Shown here: positions 47,048-58,531 of the stretch, one piece after another
Layout: the number at the start of each line of letters is the position of its first letter
Position numbering within the stretch: the first letter of the stretch is position 1
From: Oreohelix idahoensis
Taxonomy: Eukaryota; Mollusca; Gastropoda; Stylommatophora; Oreohelicidae
Direction of reading: 5' to 3'
DNA: 64,000 bases
Assembly: GCA_024509875.1 (NCBI GenBank)
Contig: JAMPIV010014832.1
Span: forward strand, 310,001 to 374,000
Notes under the pieces: model-generated
Database searches by the model: none
The model's input: only the letters and a program-made list of their open reading frames with translations
What the model was told of the DNA's origin: nothing
Made by a program: the position numbers and the translations under genes

Positions 47048-49326
47048 TGTGGTAAAGTGGGATGATATAAATATTTATAGGGGACTTAGTGTACTGACTG
47101 AGGTCAGCTGTGAAGGTATCTGTATCTAATAGGTGTAGTGTTTTACAGATAACCTTACTTGCTACCACATTTATTCCTCAGTCAGAATTATTCTGGAATA
47201 TTGTGATGACTACGTTGAATGTCTAGGGTTATGTAAATGATGAAGTGTAAGTCACAACAACAACAGACAGATAAACAATTTAATTTATTCCACCACACTT
47301 GACAACACTGTGACACTCACACACATTTAACACTCTATAAGACTATCTTAAATGAGTCACTGGTAAATTTTCAAATATATATGTATTAATTACTTTCACT
47401 AATATATATCCTGATTCAACTACAAAGTGAACCAGGAATCACAATCAAATGTAATCACAATTTATATGTACAGAATTTATAAATATGAACCTTGTAGTGA
47501 CATATTTTATTAATATTATCCTATGTGTGTCAGTTGTGTAGTAGTACTATGAGGTAATACTGGTTTTGTTTTTCAAGCTATGTTGTTATTTGTCATCATG
47601 ACTTCAAGTGTTTGTTTATCTGGGAAATAGTATGGGGGAAAAGATCACAGTTCCTGTCAATTTAAACAAGGTATTGTCCCTCTTTTTTACTATAAAGTCA
47701 ATTTTTGAGGGGACACATAATGTTGAGCTCCTCTGGCCACAGAGGCCCAACTTTCGTGATGGCGGCAGGAAAAGACTCCTCTGCTCGATTGCTCCCCTGT
47801 GTTCTGGAGACACCTCACTGGTCGCTATCTGGACCCAGGAGTATACTGTCAGCCTCTAGATTCAGCAAAGCTCAGACCAGGTGCTGCTTCAATAACATAG
47901 GACCACGGTCCCTGAAACAAGAAGGTGGTACCTCCTATTTCAGAACTAATTTATAATCTATTTCCAGACAGAACACAATACAAAGCAAACACTGAGTTCA
48001 GAGCGGTAGGCCAATTGCTATCTTCATCTGAAACAATTGACATCAGTATACTCCTCCCTAATGGTTACTACGCCTCTGCAATTCCAGCATTATTTCTTTC
48101 TAGTCAATAAGATAGGTGTCAGGGTACTGTTTGGCAATTCCATGTAGTTTTACTTTCCTCCGACACCTTCTGTTCAGGTTGGAGCACTATATAGGCTTTG
48201 CCTCATGTTCGCTACTGAACCACACACATATACAGACATAAATTATCAATTTACATTCAATTTTCATTAAAAAGATATCAAATATTTCAAGCTTACCACA
48301 ATTCATGGAAATAATACAGAATTACGTTGACTGGCAATGAATAGGCACAAAATCCGACCTGCCACTGTCTCAGGCTTTTATTTAGAAAAATATAAGCTGA
48401 ATCTCAACGCACTGTTGCTTTAGAAAGTTTATTTGAAAATGTGGTGCTGACCTGACGCTCCTAATTGACTGGCGGGTCTAACCAATCGAGCCATGTTTAC
48501 ACAAGCGTTTGAAAAAAAGTACCCTTCCTTCCGTCTCCCCTAACAACAAAAGATAGTATTTGTAGCCCGACTAATCGTGTTTAGCCTTACATTTATTGCG
48601 CTCCAATCAAATAGGATTTTACATGGGGACCTATTTCCCGTACAATGGTGGTTTCCAAATCTGCCACTGAGCGCTTCTGATTTTGGGGTTGTCTGACACC
48701 CTCACTATTTCTTTTGGCTATAATTTGTTAATTCCTAGACTATTTGCGTAACGTTTAACATATTATTTGTCAGCAAGTCCTAAGGAACCCAAATATACAG
48801 ATTTAAGGGAGCTAAGTGGCTGCGTTCAAAATATGTATTTTCTAGGATAGTCGTGTAGTTGTTTTTTTATCACTGTCGATTTGAAAAAAAAATTTAGTGC
48901 TTGTGGCCTTACACACGTGATGACTTTAATTGTATAGCGAGACGCGTGTTTAGTGTTGCATGCGTTCCTGCTTTCAGCCCTCCTTTCTCTCTATCCTAAT
49001 TCCATCTGTCTTTCGTTTATGGTAACGTAATGTATAAAATGACATGAATGGAATTTTAAATATAGGTCAGCTTGCGTATCTCAAGGTTTTTCTTAGAAAT
49101 GCAGTACACGTTTTATCGTAGAAAGCGTGTATTGAAGCAGTAGGCTTTTACTATCAACGTGAAACGTTACAATTTTCAGACGAAGTAGAAAACAAGGGGG
49201 GTTTCGAGTACAGTCATTGTGACAGCACTGTTCTTTACCATTCTTCTTTCCTTTTATTGAATTTATTTGTTAGGTTTTACATTTACCTTTTAATTTTTAT
49301 ATGTGGATTTAGAATGTCTCACGACA
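47048..49326 (-). repeat. 5' LTR of the outer element (2279 bp)
   Basis: Nearly identical to 31256-33539. Visible differences include a 5-bp gap near 48470 and scattered single-base changes. Confidence 0.95.
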
Positions 49327-49331
49327 TATCA
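49327..49331. repeat. Right TSD of the outer LTR element
   Basis: TATCA, matching 31251-31255. Confidence 0.9.
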
Positions 49332-49530
49332 GTATCCCAGGGAATGAAGGGGCTGATAGACTGCCATGGAAGGTGGTAAAACTATCTCAAATCGATATAG
49401 GTGCATAACGTGAAGAGGCTAAAATGTTTATCAAGAAGACAAATCTTCCAGGCCAACAGAAAAACAATATCTACCTCGTATTACTGCTCAGCGGAGGAGG
49501 AGAAGGTACAATAATGAGGCTTGAAGTGTT
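49327..49530 (+). pseudogene. LINE RNase H remnant, right half
   Basis: Reads SIPGNEGADRL, the C-terminal RNase H signature of LINEs, followed by a decayed stretch with a stop near 49408 and a frame change near 49475. It is the downstream half of the LINE whose other half ends at 31255. The right extent is uncertain. Confidence 0.65.
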
Positions 49531-49817
49531 CACACAAAAATATAGATGTTTTTATAGCATCATGAAAGTCTCTTCCTGGCTGTCAGTGGCAGACGTTTGT
49601 TAGAAATAACGTTTTTCCTCGCAAGAAAGCTGATTTTCTTTTCGCAGTGCTAGCATTGATTAATAGCTGGGCATCTGCCGTTCTGCTAAATAATAGATAC
49701 GTGATTATTACATTGCTTCACTTCCTTGAATGATTTCCCCATCAACTAATATTTATTTAAATGGGATTATTTATTTTTATGATATAATCATTGTCTCTGT
49801 CTTTGTCCTGTTTAAAA
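49531..49817. other. Unassigned spacer
   Basis: AT-rich sequence between two LINE remnants. Nothing recognised. Confidence 0.4.
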
Positions 49818-50580
49818 TTGATGAACTACCAGCAAGTCATCATCAACCTTGGTAGAGAATGCAGAACATGGGCCAATGGGAGAGCTGAGCTGGAAGTTGA
49901 TCAGCTTAAAAATGATAGTGCTGGGGATGATGATGCCATTGTGTACACTGATGGATCTGTAATCTGTGGTACTAAATCAGGGTGGGGCTTCTCTGCTAGA
50001 GTAAAGGGCAGAACCGTCGTTGAACATAGCGGGGCTTACATGATAACAACTTCCAGCATGAGAATGGAGGTAGAGGCAGTTACTGCTGCCTTAAGATGGC
50101 TGTCTGAGACTTTATTAACAAAGGCAGTTATTGTATCAGACTCACAATCCATGCTTCGAAAGGTCCAAAATGGTTGGCTTCGACATGAATGGAAAACCTC
50201 CATAGAAGCATCGAATCTTCAAGAACTGATATGGATCTACTGTCCTGGTCATGCCGGGGTACGTGGCAATGAAAGAATTGACAGACGAGCTTCAAGAGCA
50301 CCCATAAAAGGTGCATTGGCCATGGATAAGGACAAAATACTGAGGGCGATTCATGTTCGTCTATTATAGAATGACACTGCAATCGATGAATCATCAAGGC
50401 TAAGATTGTTGGAATTCGGCATCAAACGTAAGACCAGCAGGGATGGGCGTATGAGAGGACGCATCCGCCGTGTATACAACCAACAGGAACAATTAGCATT
50501 CATACCCTTCGACATTTGCTGCGGGAGACTGAGCACCTATGGGTTTGCCCGGAGTTCAATGACGTCGATTCTGATTAACA
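49818..50580 (+). pseudogene. LINE RNase H domain and ORF2 C-terminus
   Basis: The open frame 49791-50369 contains a complete-looking RNase H: Asp in YTDGSVICG (about 49945), Glu in MRMEVEAVTAAL (about 50063), Asp in VSDSQSML (about 50136) and the His region YCPGHAGVRGNERID (about 50240). It stops at 50367. The remainder of ORF2 (about 50371-50580) continues in a shifted frame. The N-terminal RT is absent, so the copy is not functional. It retains the region that the copy at 10.2 kb has lost. Confidence 0.85.
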
Positions 50581-50590
50581 ATAACAATGT
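49818..50590 (+). mobile_element. 5'-truncated LINE, second copy of the 7.9-kb family
   Basis: Matches 9882-10500 from the start of the RNase H region to the identical repeat tail TAACAATAACAAT. The truncation point is within the RT-RNase H linker. No clear TSD was found. Confidence 0.85.
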
Positions 50591-50594
50591 ATCA

Positions 50595-50905
50595 CATCTG
50601 TTTCTTACTGCAGCATTACAGTTCCCTTTTATCGCATGGCAAACTTACAAGGGATGAATGACGTAATCGACTTGGTTGACTAGGGTTAAGATACAGTCAC
50701 ACAAACTTCAGTGAAGGAAAACTCTGTAAATGTAAATTTAGCCTCCACGTAATCAGTGCAACACATGTGTCCAAGGTATAGAAAATACATTATCATTTCA
50801 AGGTTTTCTATCATGAACGTATCGTTTCAGTTAAATTCATGAAGCGAGATTTGGTACCACTTGCTTTGTTTGTGAAAAAAATGTGTAGCGCGACACGCAA
50901 GCACG

Positions 50906-50946
<41 letters not shown>

Positions 50947-53900
50947 CGCAAGGACAACGCGGCGGTCTTGCTTTGAAGTTTGAAGAAGGCGGAAAAATGT
51001 GAATTACGTTTAGCCGGACGGTGTTGAAGAAGGTCGGAAATAGCGAATATAGGAATGGCCGACTTTAAAAGTTTGCATTTACAGAAAAGAAAATTTAAAG
51101 TTACAAGAGAACGCCTGGTTGGAATACATTTAAATAATAATAATTCACCAAAGGAGATAGAGTATGACTGATATCCAAAAGGATATTATTCAAATATAAA
51201 TAGTTTTAAAAATAATTAACTTTTTTCATCGTCATCACATCTGCTAAAAGTTAGCTAATAATCTTTAAAAATTTATTATAACTACATGCCTAAACGGATT
51301 TTGATAAAACTTAGATAGAATGAAAGCCTCATATGGGGAAAATGAAAGGATACCTAGGAAAGAAGGAAGGATATAAGTGTGTAGTGAAAAGAAGAGAAAA
51401 CAAGTACAGAAAAAGCACAGATCGCCTCAAACCGAGAGATTAAACGAAAATCTTTTGGGACTTCAAGAGGTGCTTTCTCGTACGGGAGAGTAGCCCAAAT
51501 ATAAGGACAGAGCGGCGCGTTGAAAATCACACACACCAAATCCAGAAGCCAGAGTGAGAAACTGGAAGACAGCATCTGCAAGAAAAGTTCTTTTTTCACG
51601 CTGCATGCAGGGCAGATTAACGTCAACCAATACAGCCTCACCGTGAGCTTATTAATCCTAAGAGGGTATGTAAGTTTATTAAAGATATAGGTATGACTAA
51701 TATCATTTTATTTCAGATTTTATTTACGATTTGATTGTATCAGATATAATAAAAAGGGAATGACGCTAACCAGAGATAACCTCCACCGGCATTGTCAGGA
51801 AGCATAACCATTAATTGGTTAGCCAAATATATCATGACTAGTTCTCGCCTGGAAGCTTACCACATACCAGCAAGTACGTAAGTGACTTGGCATCTATAAG
51901 TGGAAGGCAAAGGTTATATCTTACCCATGTAACATAACATGGGATTTATTCATGTATTTTGTTATTTTCTGCACAGTAGACATTATCTTATCATGCTATC
52001 TCTGTAACATACTACCATGATTCATTCATTTATATACAAACACTGAAGACATGGTCGCCTCATGAACAGCAGTGGGTGGTGAGATTGTTGGAACACCAGG
52101 GCCACCTATTACCTTTTGTTCCAGGTTTTTATGATCGAGTTTTATGATCATTCCTGATCAAGCTCATGTTCATGTTTAACTAAAGACTTGAGGACCGTTG
52201 ATCCTGCTAACTGAAGCCTAGAGGTCAACCAATCTTCAACACCTTAGTCCCTCGTAGTTATAGGGCGGGCTGAAGGAAATTCTTCCTGATCATCAGTGTG
52301 TCTCAGGAACCTCGAACAAATACCAGATGAGTTTATGTGTTATTCAATCCAACAAATCCTGTGAGCAGTTTCTAAAGCGATGGTCGATGATGATAACAGC
52401 TATAGACTAGATAGCAAGATATATAAAAAAAACTATACTGTGACAGACTTTTATAATTTGATTGGAAGATTCATCCAAGATTTTTTACTATTATTTATTT
52501 TAATTTGTAACTATAAATAATCATATATTTTACCATATTCCAACACCCATTTCTCATTACAAGAATATATAGATGTACATAATAAATTATGAAATTGTAC
52601 TCATTTGACTTGGTAAATTTTTAACTGTTAAATTTTGAGTAACTTTTTCTAATTTAATTATATTATCACAAAGGGTTACTATAGCGAAAGTGGCACCGTA
52701 TACTTCTGAAGCCTAAATCTATTGTCCAGCTCAGAGTATTCACAGCTGTAACTCAATTGTGATACCAGTGTACTTCTCGGGCACTGGAACTTCATACTTT
52801 CTGGAGAGAGATTCTACTTCTTCTCTACCACTATCATCACACTAGGAAAACCTTTCGCTACAACTCACTAGCCCCAAGAGTTAATGAATAATTCAGTGTT
52901 TCAACATGTGAAGACAAAACATATCTCACAACTAGGCCGTTGAGATTTAAACTAGACTAGCCGTCAAGAAACTCCGTCACAAATTCTTGACAGCAACATT
53001 TTAGCATAACTCAGAATGAGCTTTATGGAAGATACATTCGTACACATTTACGTATCAGTACCTTCTGTCCCAAAAATCCAACCTCGCTGTTTTGGTCCAC
53101 ACATCACACCGAATTTTACTCGGGTTCCAAAACACAAAACTCACAACAACAACAAATCCGACACAGTTAAATGCAGTAACATTCAGCCAGTCCCCATGGA
53201 AACAGAAATGAAACCATCATGTACTCAGTACAGTTCTCACAACAATCTCTGAACTCCCAATGGAGCACAACTTTTCACTACCAGTGGTCTTCATCCACAC
53301 ACACACACACACACATAATTCCCCTTTGATTGCTAATTTATTTCACCTCAACTCAGTTTAGGAAGAATTAAGCCAACGTAGAGTGAGCATCCCTGTGAGG
53401 CGCACGATTAAAGTGTTTCAGTACTAGCCATGCATGTAATCCTGAAAACTGCACACACGAGGCGTGCAGCTAGGAAAATGGCTTTGTGGCTGAACTCACG
53501 GACAACGAAATGCTCTGACCAACAGTGAATATCACGCTTCAGAGAGCTTTGGGGTGTCGGATTAATGCACGCGGTGGGAATCTTTAAAATATATCTGTAG
53601 CATATTTTATTTCGAGTACACTAAACCGCATTGTAGATTGTACAGACCACAAGCTTGAGCAGTTTGGTCGACCCAGTTTACATTGTTTAAAATTAACTTC
53701 TGGTGGCAGTAAAGACGAATAATAAGATTCGTTTAATCACCGACATTTGAAGGCCGGGTAGACTCGCGGATACAGCGTTTCTCGCTGATGGAATATTACC
53801 AACATCAAAAAGAAGGGAACTGATTGAAAAGATGAGACAGACACGGCTAGTAGTGAAGCCGGATGACCAATCAAAGTATGGCCTGAAGGCCGCCAAACAA

Positions 53901-54384
53901 TCAATGATCATCATAACACGAGAGGAAAGAAGAGCGTTTTGACGTCGAGATGTCAGGAAATGTTGCGCGATAATAGAGAAATGAAGGTTGGGACCAATAC
54001 TTAGGCGAGAGATGGAAGATGGAAAACTTTGAGACTAGTAGCTGTCCGGTGTACCCGTGTATACAAGTATGAGATCAGGCTTGCTAGATGAACATTGTAA
54101 AAAATAAAAGCCAAACACCTTCACAAAAAAGTCACACTAAAAAAAACCTGTGAGGTATTTTTGACAATTAAAATCCGATGTGCGATGGGAGTGTGGAAAC
54201 TGCATTTTGAATGCACATAGCCAATGAATGGCAGATACATTTCAGTTGCACACAGAGAGGGGACATCTTTCAGTCTAAACCACACTGAATTATTACAACC
54301 AACCATGGTTTGCGCACCATCCGATGCAGTATGTCAAACCCTGATCGCTTTAGTGGTTATACTGCCACAAACACATACTTTCTT
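50595..54384. other. Anonymous intergenic DNA with (AC)n tracts
   Basis: Contains (AC)n at about 50911-50944 and 53296-53314. Open frames such as 51354-51641 (minus) and 53016-53252 (plus) have no recognisable family features. A short frame near 53855-53940 (KPDDQSKYGLKAAK) could be an old element fragment but cannot be assigned. Confidence 0.4.
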
Positions 54385-54991
54385 GGGCGTCGGAGTGGCT
54401 AAGAGGTATGAGTCCGCCCGCCTCGAATTCTAAATGTGCCTGGTTCGAATCCCAGTACAGGGAATATAATTTATGGAATTTTTTTTCACAACCAGTGGTC
54501 CTAATGCTGTCATATTCCTCGCTGGTTTTCTTGGTAGTGAGATCGAATACCTAACCTTCTCGGATAAGGGCGAAATAATAGGAGGTCCCTAATGCAAGTT
54601 GCGCACGTTAAAAATCCCACGGCAGTTTGAAATCGTAAGGAGGTAAGGCCACTGTCCTGGCAAAATTTAAAAATTAGAAACCTACCCACCACAAAAATAT
54701 TTATAGAATTTGTGATTCCTAAATACACACACAATGGCAAACTACTGAATGAAAAAAAATTGCCTAGAAAAATCACAAACAGCCAATAAAAGCTGGGGTT
54801 GATTGCCACGTCCTGTAAAGGATAAGCAACTAACTTTAAATACACACATTGAGATTCTCGCCGGTACTACGGAGTTCGTGCACCGTGCTGAGATCCTCCT
54901 TGTGAGACCTAAGGGAGGAGATCAGAGCACTTATGGAGTTGTCCATGTGCATTGAAGACAGTCCTGAAAACCAAAGCAAACCAAACACAAG
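54385..54991 (+). mobile_element. tRNA-headed SINE, copy 2
   Basis: The head carries a Pol III A box (TGGCTAAGAGG, 54396-54406) and a perfect B box (GGTTCGAATCC, 54442-54452), spaced as in a tRNA. A body shared with 6546-7031 (minus) follows, ending in AACCAAAGCAAACCAAAC near 54987. The body includes the conserved hairpin region (GAGATCCTCC ... GGGAGGAGATC, about 54889-54922). A 117-bp segment bounded by direct repeats is extra relative to copy 1. Confidence 0.85.
54721..54847. repeat. Direct-repeat-bounded insert within the SINE
   Basis: AAATACACAC occurs at 54721-54730 and 54838-54847. Copy 1 has only one such site, TTAAATGTACAC. This fits a small insertion with a 10-bp TSD, or a deletion between direct repeats in copy 1. 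Confidence 0.6.
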
Positions 54992-55158
54992 CAGATTTAA
55001 AAAATTATAATAAAGGTAGCCTAGATGTCTCTGTGACTGTAGATAATAGGTTGCCATTTATATTAGCTTCATTCGTTATGTTTTGTCTTTCTTTGCTATA
55101 ATTAAATACACGCATACTTGTTTCAGTGCAAGCAATGTTAGCACGTAAAAAATAAAAT

Positions 55159-55345
55159 CGCCAAAAAGGCCAAATGAATTATTTTGTCGCTATCCAATTG
55201 TTTTAAAAAGCCACAAAACAATATATTAAAAAACGCCACAAAGCCTAACGAATTTTTCGACGCCAACCAATGTTTAAAAAAAGCCAGAAAAACGCCAAAA
55301 AAGCCAAACGAATTATTTAACGCCTATCAATTTTTGAAAAGCCAG
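55159..55345. repeat. Degenerate tandem repeat, three units
   Basis: Units start with CGCCA at 55159, 55234 and 55293 (75 and 59 bp apart) and share the order CGCCAMAAA, GCCWAACGAATT, ACGCC, CAATKTTT, AAAAGCCA. The open frame across it is a by-product of the repeat. It may be a fragment of a larger repetitive element, as conserved sequence seems to extend to about 55390. Confidence 0.6.
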
Positions 55346-55399
55346 ATATGTTGGATTTGGCGCAAAAAAAAGTCATATTGGCAACCTTGTATGTGATAC

Positions 55400-56254
55400 G
55401 AAAAACCGTCGTAGCTGGATGTTGAATATAAGAAAGTGGAGGAAATGGTATGAAAACTATAGTAAGGAACAATTCATATGAAATATAAAAACAACGACCA
55501 TTATAAATTAATACTAACAAGGAAAAGAAAAGCACAAAAGGGTTATGAACAAATCAACAAGCGAAAGCTCCCAACAACACAGTGATTATTGTTAAGAGAT
55601 GAGCTGAGTGGATGGAACTGTCGGATTTTCTATGAAATGAATTCCATGTACGGAGTGCATAATGATTGAATGTAGCGTATATTGTTAATGTGATGACGTG
55701 AAATTGTAAACGTAACTTGATTTCGTGTTGCGGAAGTATAGCAAGTAGACAGGACAAGTGATGGATCGTGTGGACATGTCAGAAATATTGGAATCTAAGT
55801 CCGTAGAATTGTATCTTTGAATTCAGCTGTTGAACAATAGAGAACGGACTACGTGATAGATTTATCATTCTACATGAACATATAAGGTTGTCGTATAAGA
55901 AGTTTGCTACAGTCCTTTTGAAACATGTCACAGTATGGAGACCACGATTGATATTTGAGTAACCGAAAAACTGGTTGAATGTCAGCACTGAAGTGGTTTA
56001 CGAAACAAATCTCCGTTTACATGGCACAAGAAATATGGTGTCAATAAATGTAGAGGATTGACATTAACACCGATTTGCCGGATTATTGCGTGCAGAATGT
56101 TGCTGTCTTGTTGTTTGTGGTTACGAGCCTAGTTATTCATTTAACCATACCCACACAACAGCGGTTATGCCACAGTTATACTTTAAAGAAATAAGCATAC
56201 AAAAAATCCGCCCGTAAATATCTGTCATCATGTGCAGTAAATTGTAAATAACAT
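55400..56254. other. Unassigned sequence
   Basis: No gene, RNA or element recognised. Confidence 0.4.
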
Positions 56255-56267
56255 TATGATGTTATTA
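56255..56267. repeat. Left TSD of the LINE fragment
   Basis: TATGATGTTATTA, repeated exactly at 56696-56708. Confidence 0.88.
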
Positions 56268-56695
56268 CTTACTTAGTCTTTCCCTTCTACCGTGAGGTGT
56301 AGAGGTTTGGAAGAGAGAGCGCCAAACTATCCTATCGGCTGTCTTCCTCCTGGCCTGGTTCCATTCTAGTCCTCGTTCAAAGATTGTCTAATGTTGTCCT
56401 CCTAGCGGACTCTGGGTCGTCCTGGATGTCTGGATCCCTGGCTCTTTGTTTCCCATGCTTGTCGTGGTAGCCGATCTTCTCCCATTCTGCAGACATGGCC
56501 AAACCATCTTAGTTGGGACTGTTCTACTTGGGTCTGCAGGGGGTGGGATTTTAGGCCTTGACGTATCGTCTGGTTGCGGACCATGTCTCTTCTTGTTACT
56601 TCAACCACCTTCCTCGGATACCTCATTTCTGAGGTTTGGATCTGGCTTTTGTGGGTTGTAGTCATTGCACATGACTCGCATCCATATGTCAAGAC
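56268..56695 (-). mobile_element. Severely 5'-truncated LINE with 13-bp TSD
   Basis: On the minus strand it encodes the last part of a LINE reverse transcriptase: LTYGCES-type start (MTYGCESCAMTT), then QLRWFGHVCRMGEDRLPRQAWE (about 56440-56510) and HPGRPRVR. Further decayed codons follow, and it ends in the tail TAAGTAAGTAATAA next to the TSD. The RT catalytic region is missing. This C-terminal signature differs from that of the LINE at 2.4 kb, so it is a separate family. Confidence 0.88.
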
Positions 56696-56708
56696 TATGA
56701 TGTTATTA
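56696..56708. repeat. Right TSD of the LINE fragment
   Basis: TATGATGTTATTA, matching 56255-56267. Confidence 0.88.
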
Positions 56709-57354
56709 ATAACACAAAATGGAAAATAAACTTACACAGAATACTCTAATCATAACCTAAAATTAAGTTAGTGAGACAGTGGATGAGTGGTGGAATTGAA
56801 GCTCATCTGATGTTGTCCTACTTCTTTCCTATTTCATTTAATTTTTTTTCTTAAGTAAGACTGTATTACACGTTCAGGTCAACGCAAACAGGTACTCTTG
56901 AAAAGTGTTATTAGGATTTTATAATTACCTCCAGACATTGTCCCCAATGATTCATACACTTTGTATTTTTATTCTTATGCTTGTAAATTAGCTCTCACTT
57001 GGGTTTAAATTTGCTCTCACTTTCTGTTGCGCGTGTTTGTTTTCAACATTTAGTCCCTGACGAAGACCTCATTGTCATAACGTGAGCAGTGTATACGTCC
57101 TTTAGCGTGGCAAGACTTTCATACTGTCTGGTTTACATTGACATATTTATTTATTGATTTTCGTCCACACACTTCTGTCTTTGTTTTCCACAGCGTTTCT
57201 GACTAATATTCATGTCATTATTGTTACATCCCTTTCCCGGGTCGACACAGCAAGGACAGTAACAAATATTAGCAGTGCCTATACCCACAGTCACTAGATC
57301 TAAGAAAATGTTAACAAAGTGTTGAATCTGTTGTGTTTATATACTAGCCAGTAT
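56709..57354. other. Unassigned AT-rich sequence
   Basis: No gene recognised. A CTGACGAAGAC...ATAACGTGAG arrangement at about 57057-57087 is discussed as a weak finding. Confidence 0.4.
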
Positions 57355-57359
57355 GTGAG
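57355..57359. repeat. Left TSD of the solo LTR
   Basis: GTGAG, identical to 59935-59939. Confidence 0.85.
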
Positions 57360-58458
57360 TGTGATAAGTTGGGATTATATAAATGTAGTTATAGGGGACT
57401 TATTGTACTGACTGAGATCAGCTGTGAAGGTCTCTGTATCTAATAAGTTTGGTGTGTTACAGAGGACCTTACTTGCTACCACATTTAGACCTCAGTCAGA
57501 CTTATTCTTGAATTTAATGTTGACTTCGTTGAATGTCTAGGGTTATGATATTGATGAAGTGTAGGTTCACAACAACTAACAGACAGATAAACACCTAAAT
57601 TAGAATCCACAACACTTTCAACACCATGACACTCACAAACACATAACACTCTAGAAGACTATCTTAAGTAAGTCAATGGTTGAACTTTTATACAATGTAT
57701 TGAATTTCTTTCAATATTAATCCTGATTCTATTGTAACTGTGAATCAGGAATCACAATTCAAATATAATCACAATCTTTATGTACATGAATTTACATACT
57801 GGATATGTTTCCAGACATAGAATGTTATGGTACAATAAGTGTGGTGTTGTTGTGTACTATTATGAGGTAATACTGGTAGTAATAGCTAGGTTGTTGTTTG
57901 TCATCACGACTTCATGTGTTTGTCACTGGTGGAAATAATATTAAAAGGTTCACAGATTCTTTTTTCTTTTTAATATTTCTGTCCCTTTTGGTCTTTTAAA
58001 TAACGTTCAGTTGAGGGATGGTTATACAAGGTTGAGCGGCTCGTGCTGACAAATTCTTATCTCATATAGCGGCTGCAGGAAACTGTATCCTCTGCTCGCT
58101 TGCTTCTCAGTTTGACAGAAAATACACAATGGCCGATATCTTGGGCAAAGAGTCGGCTGCCAGCTGTCTGGATCAAGCAATGCTCAGACCATGTGCTGCT
58201 ATATTAACATCAGTATCACGGTCCCTGAAATGAGAAGGTTGTGCCTCCTTCTTCATAACTAATATATAATATTATTCCACACAGAAGTACAGAACGTACA
58301 AACAAACATAAAGTTCAGCGCTGTAGGCCAACTGCTAGATTTTCATGTGACAATATACACCAGTATTCCTCTCCCTAATGGTTACAACGCCTCTGCAATT
58401 CCAGTTGTAATCCCTTCCGTATAATAGGATAGGTGTTATGTTACTATATGGCAATCCT

Positions 58459-58463
58459 ATATA

Positions 58464-58528
<65 letters not shown>
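58459..58528. repeat. (TA)n microsatellite within the solo LTR
   Basis: About 70 bp, mostly pure TA, with one TG interruption near its start. Confidence 0.95.

Positions 58529-58531
<3 letters not shown>

Larger units (their letters stand above)
31256..49326 (-). mobile_element. Outer Gmr1-like LTR element, split by a nested element
   Basis: Read on the minus strand: 5' LTR (49326-47048), primer site, gag, pol, then an interruption by the element at 34083-43062, then the RNase H part of pol and the 3' LTR (33539-31256). It is flanked by the perfect 5-bp TSD TATCA. Without the nested insert and its duplicated 5 bp the element is about 9.1 kb. Its two LTRs differ by about 15 positions plus a few indels by eye, so it is young. 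Confidence 0.95.

Noticed and set aside
51354..51641. A possible host protein on the minus strand
   Set aside because: No domain motif, no splice context or neighbours; length is what chance allows in such DNA.
54385..54460. A functional tRNA gene at the A and B boxes
   Set aside because: The boxes fit a tRNA head, but acceptor and anticodon stems are not convincingly paired and the sequence continues into a repeated SINE body.
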